Assembly: GCF_010977555.1 (NCBI RefSeq)
Contig: NZ_CP048815.1
Location: 4,518,501-4,582,500, forward strand
Length of the DNA: 64,000 bases
DNA from: Caulobacter rhizosphaerae
GTDB taxonomy: Bacteria; Pseudomonadota; Alphaproteobacteria; Caulobacterales; Caulobacteraceae
Direction of reading: 5' to 3'
Shown one piece after another: positions 31,307 through 39,710 of the stretch. The notes under the pieces are model-generated. The model was not told the DNA's origin and did not search any database. It worked only from the letters and a program-made list of their open reading frames with translations. The stretch's first letter is position 1. Each line of letters begins with the position of its first letter. The translations under genes and the position numbers were made by a program.

Positions 31307-32062
31307 TCACCCACCAAGCACCTCCCGCCCCGCCTCATCCCACTCTTCATACCCCCGCTGCCTCAGCTCGCAGGCCGGGCACTCGCCGCAGCCGTGGCCC
31401 CAGGCGTGCAGTTCGCCGCGGTCGCCCTGGTAGCAGGTGTGGCTCTCGACCACGATAAGGTCGACCAGGTCCTCGCCGCCCAGGGTCTTGGCCAGGGCCC
31501 AGGTCTCCGCCTTGGTCAGCTTCATCAGCGGGGTTTCGATGACGAAGTCGCGGTCCATGCCCAGGTTCAGGGCGGCCTGCATGGCGTCCAGCGTGTCGCG
31601 GCGGCAGTCGGGATAGCCCGAGAAGTCGGTCTCGCACATGCCGCCGACCAGCGCCCCCAGGCCCCGGCGGTCGGCCAAGGCGGCGGCGTAGATCAGGAAC
31701 ACCAGGTTGCGGCCGGGCACGAAGGTCGAGGGCAGGCCGCGCTCGGTCATCTCGATGGCGACGTCGGTGGTCAGGGCGCTCTGGGCCACCGCGCCGAAGC
31801 CGGTCAGGTCCAGCACGTGGTCCTCGCCCAGGCGCTCGGCCCAATGCGGAAAACGCTGGGCCATCTGGCGGCGCACGGCCTGGCGGGCCTGCATCTCGAT
31901 CACGTGGCGCTGGCCGTAGTCGAAGCCGACGGTCTCGACCCGGGCGTAGCGCTCCAGGGCCCAGGCCAGGCAGACGCTGCTGTCCTGGCCGCCGGAGAAC
32001 AGCACCAGGGCGGCGTCGGCGCGCGAAACGCCGGACGCGGTGGAAACTTCAGGAGTGGACAT
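31307..32062 (-). CDS. queC: 7-cyano-7-deazaguanine (preQ0) synthase
   Basis: A 251-residue ATP-dependent enzyme. The PP-loop [19 protein letters not shown] is at residues about 18-36, then [32 protein letters not shown] and [11 protein letters not shown]. The C-terminal zinc site is seen in HTCYQG and [16 protein letters not shown]. It turns carboxydeazaguanine plus ammonia into preQ0. It is the first gene of the minus-strand queC-queE-queD group. I looked for a preQ1 riboswitch upstream and saw none. Confidence 0.95.
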   Translation of the reverse strand: MSTPEVSTASGVSRADAALVLFSGGQDSSVCLAWALERYARVETVGFDYGQRHVIEMQARQAVRRQMAQRFPHWAERLGEDHVLDLTGFGAVAQSALTTDVAIEMTERGLPSTFVPGRNLVFLIYAAALADRRGLGALVGGMCETDFSGYPDCRRDTLDAMQAALNLGMDRDFVIETPLMKLTKAETWALAKTLGGEDLVDLIVVESHTCYQGDRGELHAWGHGCGECPACELRQRGYEEWDEAGREVLGG

Positions 32063-32438
32063 GGCGCCTCTCTACACCAGGCGCGCGGACTTGACGACCG
32101 ACGGGACGCGCGCGGGCCTGAAAGGCTCATCGAGCTCCTTCCACGCCGCGCCGGCGCCGATCGCCCAGCTCCCGCTAAGTTGCACGGATCCATCACGCCC
32201 AAACATTTGTTTCGAACGGCGATATTTAGGCTGTACCTTCAGCGCGAATGGGCGACTATGGGCCGCGCGCCTTTGGGGGTCGCACCAAGGTTTTCCAGCC
32301 TGAAGCCACGCTTGACGCAACGTCACGCGCCGGACCGGCTTTTCTAATTTTGCTGAAAACCTGCCTTATCCAGGTGAATACACCCTGGCGTAAAGTGAAA
32401 ACGCGTAACCTATCAATGATTACTTAGACCTTGGCCGG
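32063..32438. other. Intergenic region between queC and the TonB-dependent receptor gene
   Basis: About 376 bp before the promoter-like elements. An 84-codon minus-strand frame (32072-32326) is present but lacks a plausible ribosome site or protein-like composition. The stretch 32340-32430 is AT-rich for this genome and probably part of the receptor's control region. No RNA gene or clear repeat seen. Confidence 0.5.
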
Positions 32439-32467
32439 TTGACAGCCCCAGACGCCAAGTATGCAAT
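32439..32467 (+). promoter_or_regulatory. Candidate promoter of the TonB-dependent receptor gene
   Basis: TTGACA at 32439-32444 is a consensus -35. A TATGCAAT stretch (32460-32467) falls at 16-17 bp and could be the -10. The leader to the ATG at 32590 would be about 115 nt. Confidence 0.4.
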
Positions 32468-32589
32468 CGACGGATGCTGCGAAGGGTCGGCCGTACGCCC
32501 GCGTAGTGTTCAAAAGTACGGCGCCGAGGAAACAAACGACGTCCGCAGGGGCCGCCATAAGGCCCCGCGACGTCCAGGGAGGGAATAGA

Positions 32590-35412
32590 ATGTCGCAATC
32601 TCTGCGTATGCGGAGCCTGCTGGCCATGGGCGCGTCCGTGACCGTGCTGGCCGCCGTCGCCGCTCCGGCCTTCGCCCAGCAATCCGACGCCAAGCCGGCC
32701 GCCCAGCAGGGCGGCGGCAACGTGCTGGAGGAACTGGTCGTCACCGCCCAGAAGAAGGAAGAAGCCCTGCAGGACGTGCCGATCGCGGTGTCGGCCTTCA
32801 GCCAGGACGCCCTTGAGGCGCAGAAGATCGACGGCGGCCCCAACCTGCAGCAGGCGATCCCCAACGTCACCTTCGCCAAGGGCAACTTCACCAACAGCTT
32901 CAACTTCGCGATCCGCGGCATCGGCAACAAGGCGGTCGGGGTGTCGACCGACGGCGGCGTCGGCGTCCACGAGAACAACGCCCCGCTTCAGACGGGCAAC
33001 CTGTTCGACGCCGAGTTCTTCGACGTCGAACGCGTGGAAGTGCTGCGCGGCCCGCAGGGCACGCTGTACGGCCGCAACGCCACCGGCGGCGTGGTCAACA
33101 TCATCACCGCCAAGCCGGTCGACACCTTCGAGGCCAACATCCGGGCCGAGGCCGGCAACTACAGCACCCAGAAGCTGCGCGGCATGATCAACGTGCCGAT
33201 CCTGGGCGACAAGCTGGCCGTCCGCGTGGCCGGCAACTGGCTCAAGCGCGACGGCTTCGTCACCAACACCTACAACAATCACAAGGTCGATGACCGCGAC
33301 CTGTACTCGACCCGCGTCTCGGTGATGTTCAATCCCATCGAGTCGCTGCGCACCAACTTCATGTGGGAGCATTTCAACGAGGACGACAGCCGCTCCCGCG
33401 TCGGCAAGCAGCTGTGCACCAAGGACAACGGCCCGGCCACCGTGGGCGGCGTGCCCACCGGGGCGGCCCGCGCCTTCCTGACCCAGGGCTGCCTGCCCGC
33501 CTCCCTGTACGGCGACAGCGCCTACGGCACGGTCAACACCTCCGGCACCCTGACCGGCGAACTGGGCAATCTGGTGGGCTTCACCAGCGGCGACGCCAAC
33601 GCCGGCGACACCGCCAGCCGCAACCTGCGGGAAATCGAGTCGCTGTTCGATCCGATCTACCGCTCCAAGTCCGACATCTACCAGTTCAACCTGGCCTACG
33701 ATCTGACCGAGAACCTGACCTTCACGGCCATGACCTCGTACAGCAAGGGCAAGGTCTATACGAAGCTGGACTACAACCGGAACGTCTCGACGATCCCGTT
33801 CAACAACACGCCCTTCACGCCCGGCGGCTTCTTCACCGACCCGCAGATCGGCCGGACCAACCTGTTCACCACCCTGGACATCTCGGCCGGGAACTCCAAG
33901 CAGTGGAGTCAGGAAGTCCGGCTGCAGTCGAACTTCGACGGTCCGCTGAACTTCAACTTCGGCGGCATCTATTTCGACTACAAGACCGTCACCGACTATT
34001 ACGTGATCGGCAATTCGCTGACCTTGTCGGCCCTGGCGCTGAACTTCCAGAACACCGGCAACCCCAACTGCAACCCGGTCACCCAGCCGACCACCTGCAT
34101 CGGCATCGACACCAACGCCACGCCGGACGGCAGCGGCCACAACTACTATGACAACCGCTCGCCCTATCACCTGAAGTCCAACGCCCTGTTCGGCGAGCTC
34201 TACTGGCAGGCCAACGAAAAGCTGAAGTTCACCCTGGGTCTGCGCCGCACCCACGACGACAAGCGGCTGGACGTCTATGACACCGTGCTGCTATCGCCGG
34301 GCATCGGCCTGAAGCAGAGCACCACCACGCCGCAGGAGAAGTCGGTCTTCAACGAACTGACCGGCCGCTTCGGCTTCGACTACAAGCTCAGCGACGACAA
34401 CCTGCTCTACGCCTTCTATTCGAAGGGCTACAAGGGCGGCGGCTCGAACCCGCCGGCGGCCGCCGGCTCGGCCAGCGTCAAGCCGCAGTTCGATCCGGAG
34501 TTCGTCAACGCCTTCGAACTGGGCTCGAAGAACACCCTGGCCGGCGGCAGCCTGATGCTGAACGCCACCGGCTTCTACTACGACTACCAGGGCTATCAGA
34601 TCTCCAAGATCGTCAACCGCACCTCGGTCAACGAGAACGTCAACGCCACGGTCTGGGGGATGGAGCTGGAATCGGTCTGGTCGCCGGTGCGCAACCTGCG
34701 GCTCAACGCCAATCTCGGCTACCTGGACACCAAGATCGGCAAGGGCGTGTCGTCGATCGACACCATGAACCGCACCCTGAGCAACGCGGCCTATTCCGTG
34801 GTCAAGGCGGGCCCGAGCCTGCCCAATGTCGCGGTGGGCTCCAACTGCGTGCTGACCACCAGCGGCGTGGCGACGGTCATCGCCCTGGGCCAGGGTGGGA
34901 CCCTGCCGTTCGCCTGCGGCGGCCCCGCCGTCTATCAGGCCTTCCTGCAAAGCCGCGGCGCTTCGCAGGCCCAGGCCCAGGGCCTGGCCTTCGGCACCGG
35001 CCTCTACAACTACGGCGCCGGCTATACGATCGAAGGCGCGGCGACCGACCTGTCGGGCAACCAGCTGCCCAACTCGCCGCACTGGACCGCCTCGGCCGGC
35101 GCCCAGTACACCTGGGACTTCGCGGACGGCTGGTCGGCCACCCTGCGCGGCGACTACTACCACCAGAGCAAGCAGTTCACCCGCGTCTACAACACCGCCT
35201 ACGACCAGCTGAAGTCGTGGAACAACGCCAACATCACGCTGAAGATCGAAAAGCCGGACTGGGGCCTGCAGATCGACGCCTACGTCAAGAACCTCAGCAA
35301 CAAGACGCCGATCACCGACGCCTACACCACCGACGACAGCTCGGGCCTGTTCACCAACCTGATCACCCTGGAACCGCGCCTCTACGGCGTGGGCGTGACC
35401 AAGTCGTTCTAG
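32590..35412 (+). CDS. TonB-dependent outer-membrane receptor
   Basis: A 940-residue receptor. Signal peptide RSLLAMGASVTVLAAVAAP ending AFA; TonB box VLEELVVTAQKKEE; plug domain with LQDVPIAVSAFSQDALEAQ, IRGIGN and VEVLRGPQGTLYGRNATGG; and an extended barrel with the typical LYAFYSKGYKGG, NAFELGSKNTL and C-terminal RLYGVGVTKSF ending in Phe. This subtype often takes up carbohydrates or aromatic compounds in Caulobacter-like bacteria; the ligand cannot be named. Start 32590 (MSQSLRM) has GGGAGGGAATAGA. No transporter or enzyme partner follows directly. Confidence 0.95.
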   Translation: MSQSLRMRSLLAMGASVTVLAAVAAPAFAQQSDAKPAAQQGGGNVLEELVVTAQKKEEALQDVPIAVSAFSQDALEAQKIDGGPNLQQAIPNVTFAKGNFTNSFNFAIRGIGNKAVGVSTDGGVGVHENNAPLQTGNLFDAEFFDVERVEVLRGPQGTLYGRNATGGVVNIITAKPVDTFEANIRAEAGNYSTQKLRGMINVPILGDKLAVRVAGNWLKRDGFVTNTYNNHKVDDRDLYSTRVSVMFNPIESLRTNFMWEHFNEDDSRSRVGKQLCTKDNGPATVGGVPTGAARAFLTQGCLPASLYGDSAYGTVNTSGTLTGELGNLVGFTSGDANAGDTASRNLREIESLFDPIYRSKSDIYQFNLAYDLTENLTFTAMTSYSKGKVYTKLDYNRNVSTIPFNNTPFTPGGFFTDPQIGRTNLFTTLDISAGNSKQWSQEVRLQSNFDGPLNFNFGGIYFDYKTVTDYYVIGNSLTLSALALNFQNTGNPNCNPVTQPTTCIGIDTNATPDGSGHNYYDNRSPYHLKSNALFGELYWQANEKLKFTLGLRRTHDDKRLDVYDTVLLSPGIGLKQSTTTPQEKSVFNELTGRFGFDYKLSDDNLLYAFYSKGYKGGGSNPPAAAGSASVKPQFDPEFVNAFELGSKNTLAGGSLMLNATGFYYDYQGYQISKIVNRTSVNENVNATVWGMELESVWSPVRNLRLNANLGYLDTKIGKGVSSIDTMNRTLSNAAYSVVKAGPSLPNVAVGSNCVLTTSGVATVIALGQGGTLPFACGGPAVYQAFLQSRGASQAQAQGLAFGTGLYNYGAGYTIEGAATDLSGNQLPNSPHWTASAGAQYTWDFADGWSATLRGDYYHQSKQFTRVYNTAYDQLKSWNNANITLKIEKPDWGLQIDAYVKNLSNKTPITDAYTTDDSSGLFTNLITLEPRLYGVGVTKSF

Positions 35413-35568
35413 ACGCCGTCGCACGAACGGCGAACCGGAAGGGCGGCGGAGCGATCCGCCGCCCTTTTCCTTGGCCGACGATCGATCGCGAAACACCGAC
35501 TTTCCAGTGTCGGCCGCCTTCCGAATTGGCGCCTCCACCTTTCGGCGATCGCCGGTTGACGAGATCGA

Positions 35569-35604
35569 TGACAACTGTCAACGTCACATGGTTGACAACT
35601 GTCA
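35569..35604 (+). promoter_or_regulatory. Tandem TGACAACTGTCA operators of the BlaI-type regulator
   Basis: Two exact copies of the 12-bp palindrome TGACAACTGTCA lie at 35569-35580 and 35593-35604, 24 bp apart, the second 15 bp before the regulator ATG. BlaI/MecI/CopY proteins bind such short ACA-TGT dyads as dimers, so autoregulation is likely. Confidence 0.65.
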
Positions 35605-35619
35605 TCGAAGGGCGCGGCC

Positions 35620-35982
35620 ATGAAGATCAGTTCGGCGGAGAGCGTGGTGATGGAGGCGCTGTGGCGGCGCAGCCCCCTGACCTCGGAGGCGATCATGGCC
35701 GAGGTCTGTGCGCCCCAGGGCTGGACCGAGGGCACCGTGAAGGTGCTGATCAGCCGCCTGCTGAAGAAGAAGGCGGTCGGCGCGACTCCGGAGGGGCGGC
35801 GCTATCTCTATTCGCCGCTCGTCTCGCGCAAGGCCTATGTCGGCAGCGAGAGCCAGGGCCTGCTGGACCGCCTGTTCGACGGTCGACTGGCCCCGCTGGT
35901 GGCCCACTTCTCCGATAGCGACAAGCTGAGCGAGCAGGACGTCGCCGAGCTGAAGGCCCTGATCGAGAAGATCGGCAAATGA
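35620..35982 (+). CDS. BlaI/MecI/CopY-family transcriptional repressor
   Basis: A 120-residue winged-helix repressor: ISSAESVVMEALWRRSPLT, recognition helix region WTEGTVKVLISRLLKKKAVG, wing EGRRYLYSPLVSRKAY, and a C-terminal helical dimerisation part with the FSDSDKLSEQDVAELKALI pattern. It would repress its own operon through the two upstream palindromes and be inactivated by proteolysis signalled by the M56 protein encoded next (4-nt overlap ATGA). The effector is not evident; neither a beta-lactamase nor a copper ATPase adjoins. Confidence 0.9.
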   Translation: MKISSAESVVMEALWRRSPLTSEAIMAEVCAPQGWTEGTVKVLISRLLKKKAVGATPEGRRYLYSPLVSRKAYVGSESQGLLDRLFDGRLAPLVAHFSDSDKLSEQDVAELKALIEKIGK

Positions 35983-37244
35983 GCGGCGCGGTCCTGTCCC
36001 TGCTGGGGCGCGGCCAACTGGCCCTGACGATCGGGCTCCTGCTGGTCCTGGCCCTGCGGCGCCCGGTGCGCCGGGCGTTTGGCCCGGCGGCGGCCTATTC
36101 TTTGTGGCTGGCCGTTCCGCTGTGCCTGCTGGCCGGCCTGCTGCCCGCCCTGCCCCCTACCGGAGCCATGGCCCCGGTGGTCTCCCTGCTCGCCGACGCC
36201 GCCAGGCAGGCCAGGCCGATCGCGCGCCAGGCGCGGCAGGTGTCGGACCTTCTGCTGGCCTTGTGGGCGGCCGGCGCCATCGGGGCGGCGGCGCTGTTCG
36301 CCATGCGCCAGGCCCGTTTCGTCCGCGGCCTGGGTCGCCTGGTCCCGTCGCCCTCCGATCCCGCCCTGCTGTTGGGCCAGCACACCGGCGCCGGTCCGCT
36401 GCTGCTGGGCGCGTTGCGGCCCCGCATCGTCGCGCCCGCCGACTTCGACGCCCGCTTCGAGGGCGCGGCGCGCGAGCTCGTCCTGGCCCACGAGCGCGTG
36501 CACCTGGCGCGGGGCGACGCGCTCGTGAACGCCCTGGTCGTCGTCGCGCGGTGCCTGGCCTGGTTCAATCCCCTGGCGCACCTGGCCGCTCGGCGCCTGC
36601 GCATGGACCAGGAGATCGCTTGCGACGCGGTCGTGGTCGAACGTCATCCCGATGCTCGCCGTCTCTACGCCGAGGCCCTGCTGAGCAGCGCCCTGACCCC
36701 CGTTTCGCCGCCGTTCGGCTGCTACTGGCCCGCTGCGGGCCCCCATCCCCTGAAGGAGAGACTGATGATGCTGCAGATCACTTCGACGACTCCGTATCGC
36801 AAGGCGTTCGGCGCCGTGCTGGTGGGCGCGGTGGGCCTGACCGCCGCCGGCGCGGTCTGGGCCGCCAATCCGCCCAAGCCCACCGTCGCCGCGCCCGTCT
36901 GGATCCAGCGCCCCGGCGGCGAGGACATGGCGCGCTACTATCCGAAAGCGGCGATCACGGCCGGGGTCGGCGCCGCCAAGGTGGTGATCGACTGCGGGAT
37001 CACCGGCGAGGGCCGCCTGGACAACTGTCGGGTCCGGCAAGAGGAGCCGGCGCAGTACGGCTTCGGCGAGGCCACGATCCAGCTCGCCAGCCATTTCCGG
37101 ATGGCCGCCAACGATCTCGACGGCAAGCCGACGGCCGGCGGCACGGTCCGCATCCCGGTCGTGTTCGTCCGCGCCCCCGACCTGGCGCCGGTGAGTTCGG
37201 ACTCGCCCGAGCTCGCCAAGCCGGCTCCAGATTCGGCGAGCTAG
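35979..37244 (+). CDS. M56 (BlaR1-like) membrane metallopeptidase fused to a TonB C-terminal domain
   Basis: 421 residues. The N-terminal half has about three to four membrane helices and the M56 zinc site: LAHERVHLARGDALVN (HExxH) and NPLAHLAARRLRMDQEIACDAVVV (third ligand region). A further membrane helix (AFGAVLVGAVGLTAAGAVWA) leads to a periplasmic domain from about 310, RYYPKAAITAGVGAAKVVIDC and GEGRLDNCRVRQEEP, with ATIQLASHFRMA, typical of the TonB energy-transducer C-terminus. BlaR1 normally carries a penicillin-binding sensor there, so the sensing input differs. Coupled to the BlaI gene. Confidence 0.85.
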   Translation: MSGAVLSLLGRGQLALTIGLLLVLALRRPVRRAFGPAAAYSLWLAVPLCLLAGLLPALPPTGAMAPVVSLLADAARQARPIARQARQVSDLLLALWAAGAIGAAALFAMRQARFVRGLGRLVPSPSDPALLLGQHTGAGPLLLGALRPRIVAPADFDARFEGAARELVLAHERVHLARGDALVNALVVVARCLAWFNPLAHLAARRLRMDQEIACDAVVVERHPDARRLYAEALLSSALTPVSPPFGCYWPAAGPHPLKERLMMLQITSTTPYRKAFGAVLVGAVGLTAAGAVWAANPPKPTVAAPVWIQRPGGEDMARYYPKAAITAGVGAAKVVIDCGITGEGRLDNCRVRQEEPAQYGFGEATIQLASHFRMAANDLDGKPTAGGTVRIPVVFVRAPDLAPVSSDSPELAKPAPDSAS

Positions 37245-37285
37245 AGCCTTTTCTGACGAGGCCTACAGCCTGTCCGGACACGAAA

Positions 37286-37322
37286 ACGCCCGCCCCTAAT
37301 GGAGCGGGCGTCCCCGTCTAGC
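37286..37322. terminator. Probable terminator between M56 gene and a convergent Cys-rich gene
   Basis: ACGCCCGC (37286-37293) pairs with GCGGGCGT (37304-37311) around CCCTAATGGA. No long T run follows on the plus strand, but on the minus strand TTTTCGTG follows the hairpin, so it may stop the leftward Cys-rich peptide transcript better. Confidence 0.55.
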
Positions 37323-37335
37323 TCAAGAGGCTAGA

Positions 37336-37482
37336 TCAGCAGCAAGGACCGCCGTTGCAGCAGGCCGCGCCGAGGGCGCAGCAAGCCTGGACAGCCTTGG
37401 TCACGGCGTCCGGCGCGGCGGCGTAGGCGGCCGTGGCGGAAACCAGCAGCATGAAGGCTGCGGTCGAGAAGATGCGTTTCAT
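37336..37482 (-). CDS. 48-residue secreted peptide with CC-x4-CC-x3-CC cysteine pairs
   Basis: From ATG 37482: MKRIFSTAAFMLLVSATAAY is a signal peptide, cleaved probably after AYA. The mature part (about 28 residues) ends with three cysteine pairs, ACCALGAACCNGGPCC. Such spacing suggests metal binding (copper or zinc) or multiple disulfides. Upstream CGGAAA serves as ribosome site. The next leftward gene (37530-37862) also encodes a Cys/His-rich exported protein, so the two may form a small metal-handling unit next to the BlaI/M56 pair. Confidence 0.6.
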   Translation of the reverse strand: MKRIFSTAAFMLLVSATAAYAAAPDAVTKAVQACCALGAACCNGGPCC

Positions 37483-37529
37483 GATGATTTTCCGATTTCA
37501 GAGGGATGGGTTCTCGTCTGAACGGGGCG

Positions 37530-37862
37530 TCATCGGGGCGGCGGAAGCTCCGGGGCCGGGTCGCGGCCCGCAGGCGGCAGGGCGTTCATGGACGCGACGG
37601 GCGAGGCCCCGATCTCGGCCGGCCCCGTGATCGCGGTCTCGGGCGCCGCGAGGACGTGACAGGCCAGCACGCAGGCGTCCGGGCAGGGCGCCTTTCCGTC
37701 CCGATCGTGGTCGCCCTGGTCGTGGCACGGCGCCTCGGCGCAGCAATCGCCTTTGGACATCGCGGCGACGGCGGGCGTCAGCGGCGCGGCGAACAGCAGG
37801 AGCGCGCACAGGGCCATCAGCCCCCGCACCCATCCGCCGGTCTTCGCGCGTCCACCCGTCAT
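37530..37862 (-). CDS. Exported Cys/His/Asp-rich protein
   Basis: 110 residues from 37862 (MTGGRAKTGG). A signal peptide (LMALCALLLFAAPLTPAVA) is followed by GDCCAEAPCHDQGDHDRDG and KAPCPDACVLACHVLA: seven cysteines, three histidines and several aspartates in about 35 residues, then a Pro-rich tail. This is the composition of periplasmic metal-binding proteins seen near copper-resistance genes (DUF2946-like or CopL-like), but I cannot assign it firmly. Upstream GGATGGAAGG is a good ribosome site. It precedes the 48-residue peptide by 47 bp on the same strand. Confidence 0.65.
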   Translation of the reverse strand: MTGGRAKTGGWVRGLMALCALLLFAAPLTPAVAAMSKGDCCAEAPCHDQGDHDRDGKAPCPDACVLACHVLAAPETAITGPAEIGASPVASMNALPPAGRDPAPELPPPR

Positions 37863-38047
37863 CCTTCCATCCTGTCCCAATTCTCGGGGTCAGGAAAGCC
37901 GCGGGCCCATCTTACGTGTTCAAGTCCCGAAGGCGCCCCAGGGACAACCGGTCGCAGGTGAAGCTCGCCAAACACGCCGGCCATTTACGACTCCGCAACG
38001 CCAAGCGGCGAAGGTGAAATCCCAACGACGCCTCGCCGAATGGCTGC

Positions 38048-39574
38048 ATGGACACGCTCGCCCGCCTTATCGACCGCCGAGCCCCGATCGACCCCGCGAC
38101 CCTGTGCGCCGAGGTCCGGGCGCTGTTCGACGTCCATGCCACCCTCGCCGCCCTGGCCGTGGCGGTGGACGGCAAGCCGGTCGGCCTGGTCTATCGCGAC
38201 GTGTTCCTGGGTCAGATGGCCGTTGCGCCCGACCTGGCGCAGCGTCCTGTCGCCGAGGTCATGGACGCCAATCCGCGCACCGTCGCCGCCGACCTGTGCG
38301 TGACCGAGTTCGTCGAACGCATCGCCCGCAGCGCCACCCCCGTTTTCCGCAGCGCCTATGTCGGCGTCGACGAGACCGGTGGTTATGTCGGCGTCGGCGG
38401 GCTCAACTCGCTGCTCACCTCGCATCGCCGCCGCCAGCGCGAGGCCGACGAGGCCATGGCCCTGGTCGAGCGCATGGCCCACGACATCGGCCGCCACCTG
38501 GACGGCGTGCTGGCCTTCACCGAGCGGCTGGAGCAGTCGCGACTGACGCCCGACGCCAGCGCCTATGTCCGGGCCATCGGCGACACCAGCCGCGACATGA
38601 GCCTGGTCCTGGGCCGGGCCATGGACCTGCGCCGCGCGGCGACCGGCGGCCTGACGCTGTCGCCGGCTCCCGCCCTGCTGCGCGACCTCAGCGACGCCGT
38701 CGAGGCCCGCTGGGCGCCGCGCGCCGCCGAGGGCGGCAGCACCCTGCTGTTCTCCTATGATGGCGACCCGGAAGCCGCCGCCCTGATCGACGCCGACCGC
38801 GTGCTGCAGGTGTTCGACGCCCTGATCGAGAGCGCCCTGGCCCATGGCCGCGGGGTGATCGAGGCCAGCCTCAAGGCCCGCCCGGTTGAGGGCGGCCTGA
38901 AGCTGGAGGCCCGCGTGCGCGACAACGCCGCGGGCTCGGCCGAGGTCCGCCTGGCCCGGGTGTTCGACCCGCTGGGCATGGCCAGCATGGAAGACCGCAA
39001 CGAACTGGCCCTGGGCGTCGGTATGGCCCTGGCCCACGGCCTGACCCGGGCCATGGGCGGTCCGCTGCGCGCCGAGGCCAATCTGGGCGCCGGCCTGACC
39101 CTGCAGTTCACCCTCACCGTGCCCGCCGCGACGCTGGCGACCGAGGCCGATGACGAGCCGATGATGGACGCCCGCTCGGCCCATATCCTGATCGTCGACG
39201 ACAACGCCACCAACCGCATGGTCGCCGAGGCGCTGTGCGAGATGTTCGACTGCACCTCCGAGCAGGTGGTCGACGGCGTCGAGGCCGTCGAGGCCGCCAA
39301 GTCCGGCCGCTTCGACCTGATCCTGATGGACATCAAGATGCCGCGCATGGACGGCGTCACCGCCACCCGCGCCATCCGCGAGCTGCCCGGACGAGCCGGG
39401 TCGGCGCCGATCGTCGCCCTGACCGCCAACGCCGACCCCAACGACGTGGCCACCTACATCGCCGCGGGCATGCAGGACGTGGTCGAAAAGCCGATCAAGC
39501 CCGAGCGCCTGGCCGTGGTCCTGTCGGCCCTGCTGGGCGCCGACGAGGACGAGGACGCCGAGGCCGCCGCCTAG
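38048..39574 (+). CDS. Hybrid histidine kinase: CBS-like input, DHp/ATPase, C-terminal receiver
   Basis: 508 residues without membrane helices. Residues about 40-130 resemble paired CBS motifs (RPVAEVMDANPRTVAADL). LVERMAHDIGRHLDGVLAF at about 140-160 is the DHp helix with the candidate phospho-histidine. The ATPase part is degenerate (no clear N, G1 boxes; ELALGVGMALAHGLTRAMGG resembles the G2 region). Residues about 388-500 form a receiver: ILIVDDNATNRMVAEAL, phospho-Asp in LILMDIKMPRMDG, ALTAN and EKPIKPERL. The weak ATPase raises the possibility that it acts as a phosphotransfer scaffold. No cognate partner adjoins. Confidence 0.8.
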   Translation: MDTLARLIDRRAPIDPATLCAEVRALFDVHATLAALAVAVDGKPVGLVYRDVFLGQMAVAPDLAQRPVAEVMDANPRTVAADLCVTEFVERIARSATPVFRSAYVGVDETGGYVGVGGLNSLLTSHRRRQREADEAMALVERMAHDIGRHLDGVLAFTERLEQSRLTPDASAYVRAIGDTSRDMSLVLGRAMDLRRAATGGLTLSPAPALLRDLSDAVEARWAPRAAEGGSTLLFSYDGDPEAAALIDADRVLQVFDALIESALAHGRGVIEASLKARPVEGGLKLEARVRDNAAGSAEVRLARVFDPLGMASMEDRNELALGVGMALAHGLTRAMGGPLRAEANLGAGLTLQFTLTVPAATLATEADDEPMMDARSAHILIVDDNATNRMVAEALCEMFDCTSEQVVDGVEAVEAAKSGRFDLILMDIKMPRMDGVTATRAIRELPGRAGSAPIVALTANADPNDVATYIAAGMQDVVEKPIKPERLAVVLSALLGADEDEDAEAAA

Positions 39575-39603
39575 GGCTTGGCGTCTGCGACGCCGCGCTT
39601 GGT

Positions 39604-39690
39604 CCTCGTCCTTCGACAAGCTCAGGATGAGGACCACTGTTTAGGCCTCGGCAGTCGAAAACCTCATCCTGAGCCTGGCGAAGGACGAGG
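39604..39690. repeat. CTTCGACAAGCTCAGGATGAGG palindromic repeat, copy 2
   Basis: Arms CCTCGTCCTTCGACAAGCTC (39604 on) and the complement ending AAGGACGAGG at 39690, with small mismatches (GAGCCTGGCGAAGG). Same family as 31206-31302. It lies between convergent genes. Confidence 0.88.
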
Positions 39691-39710
39691 TTTTCGCTTC
39701 CGAATTGCGA

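Noticed and set aside
32063..32200. preQ1 riboswitch in front of queC
   Set aside because: No compact C-rich pseudoknot leader of the preQ1 type could be seen; only a GC-rich leader.
32072..32326. 84-codon minus-strand frame upstream of queC
   Set aside because: No ribosome site, no recognisable domain, and it ends only 10 bp before the queC start in the likely promoter region.
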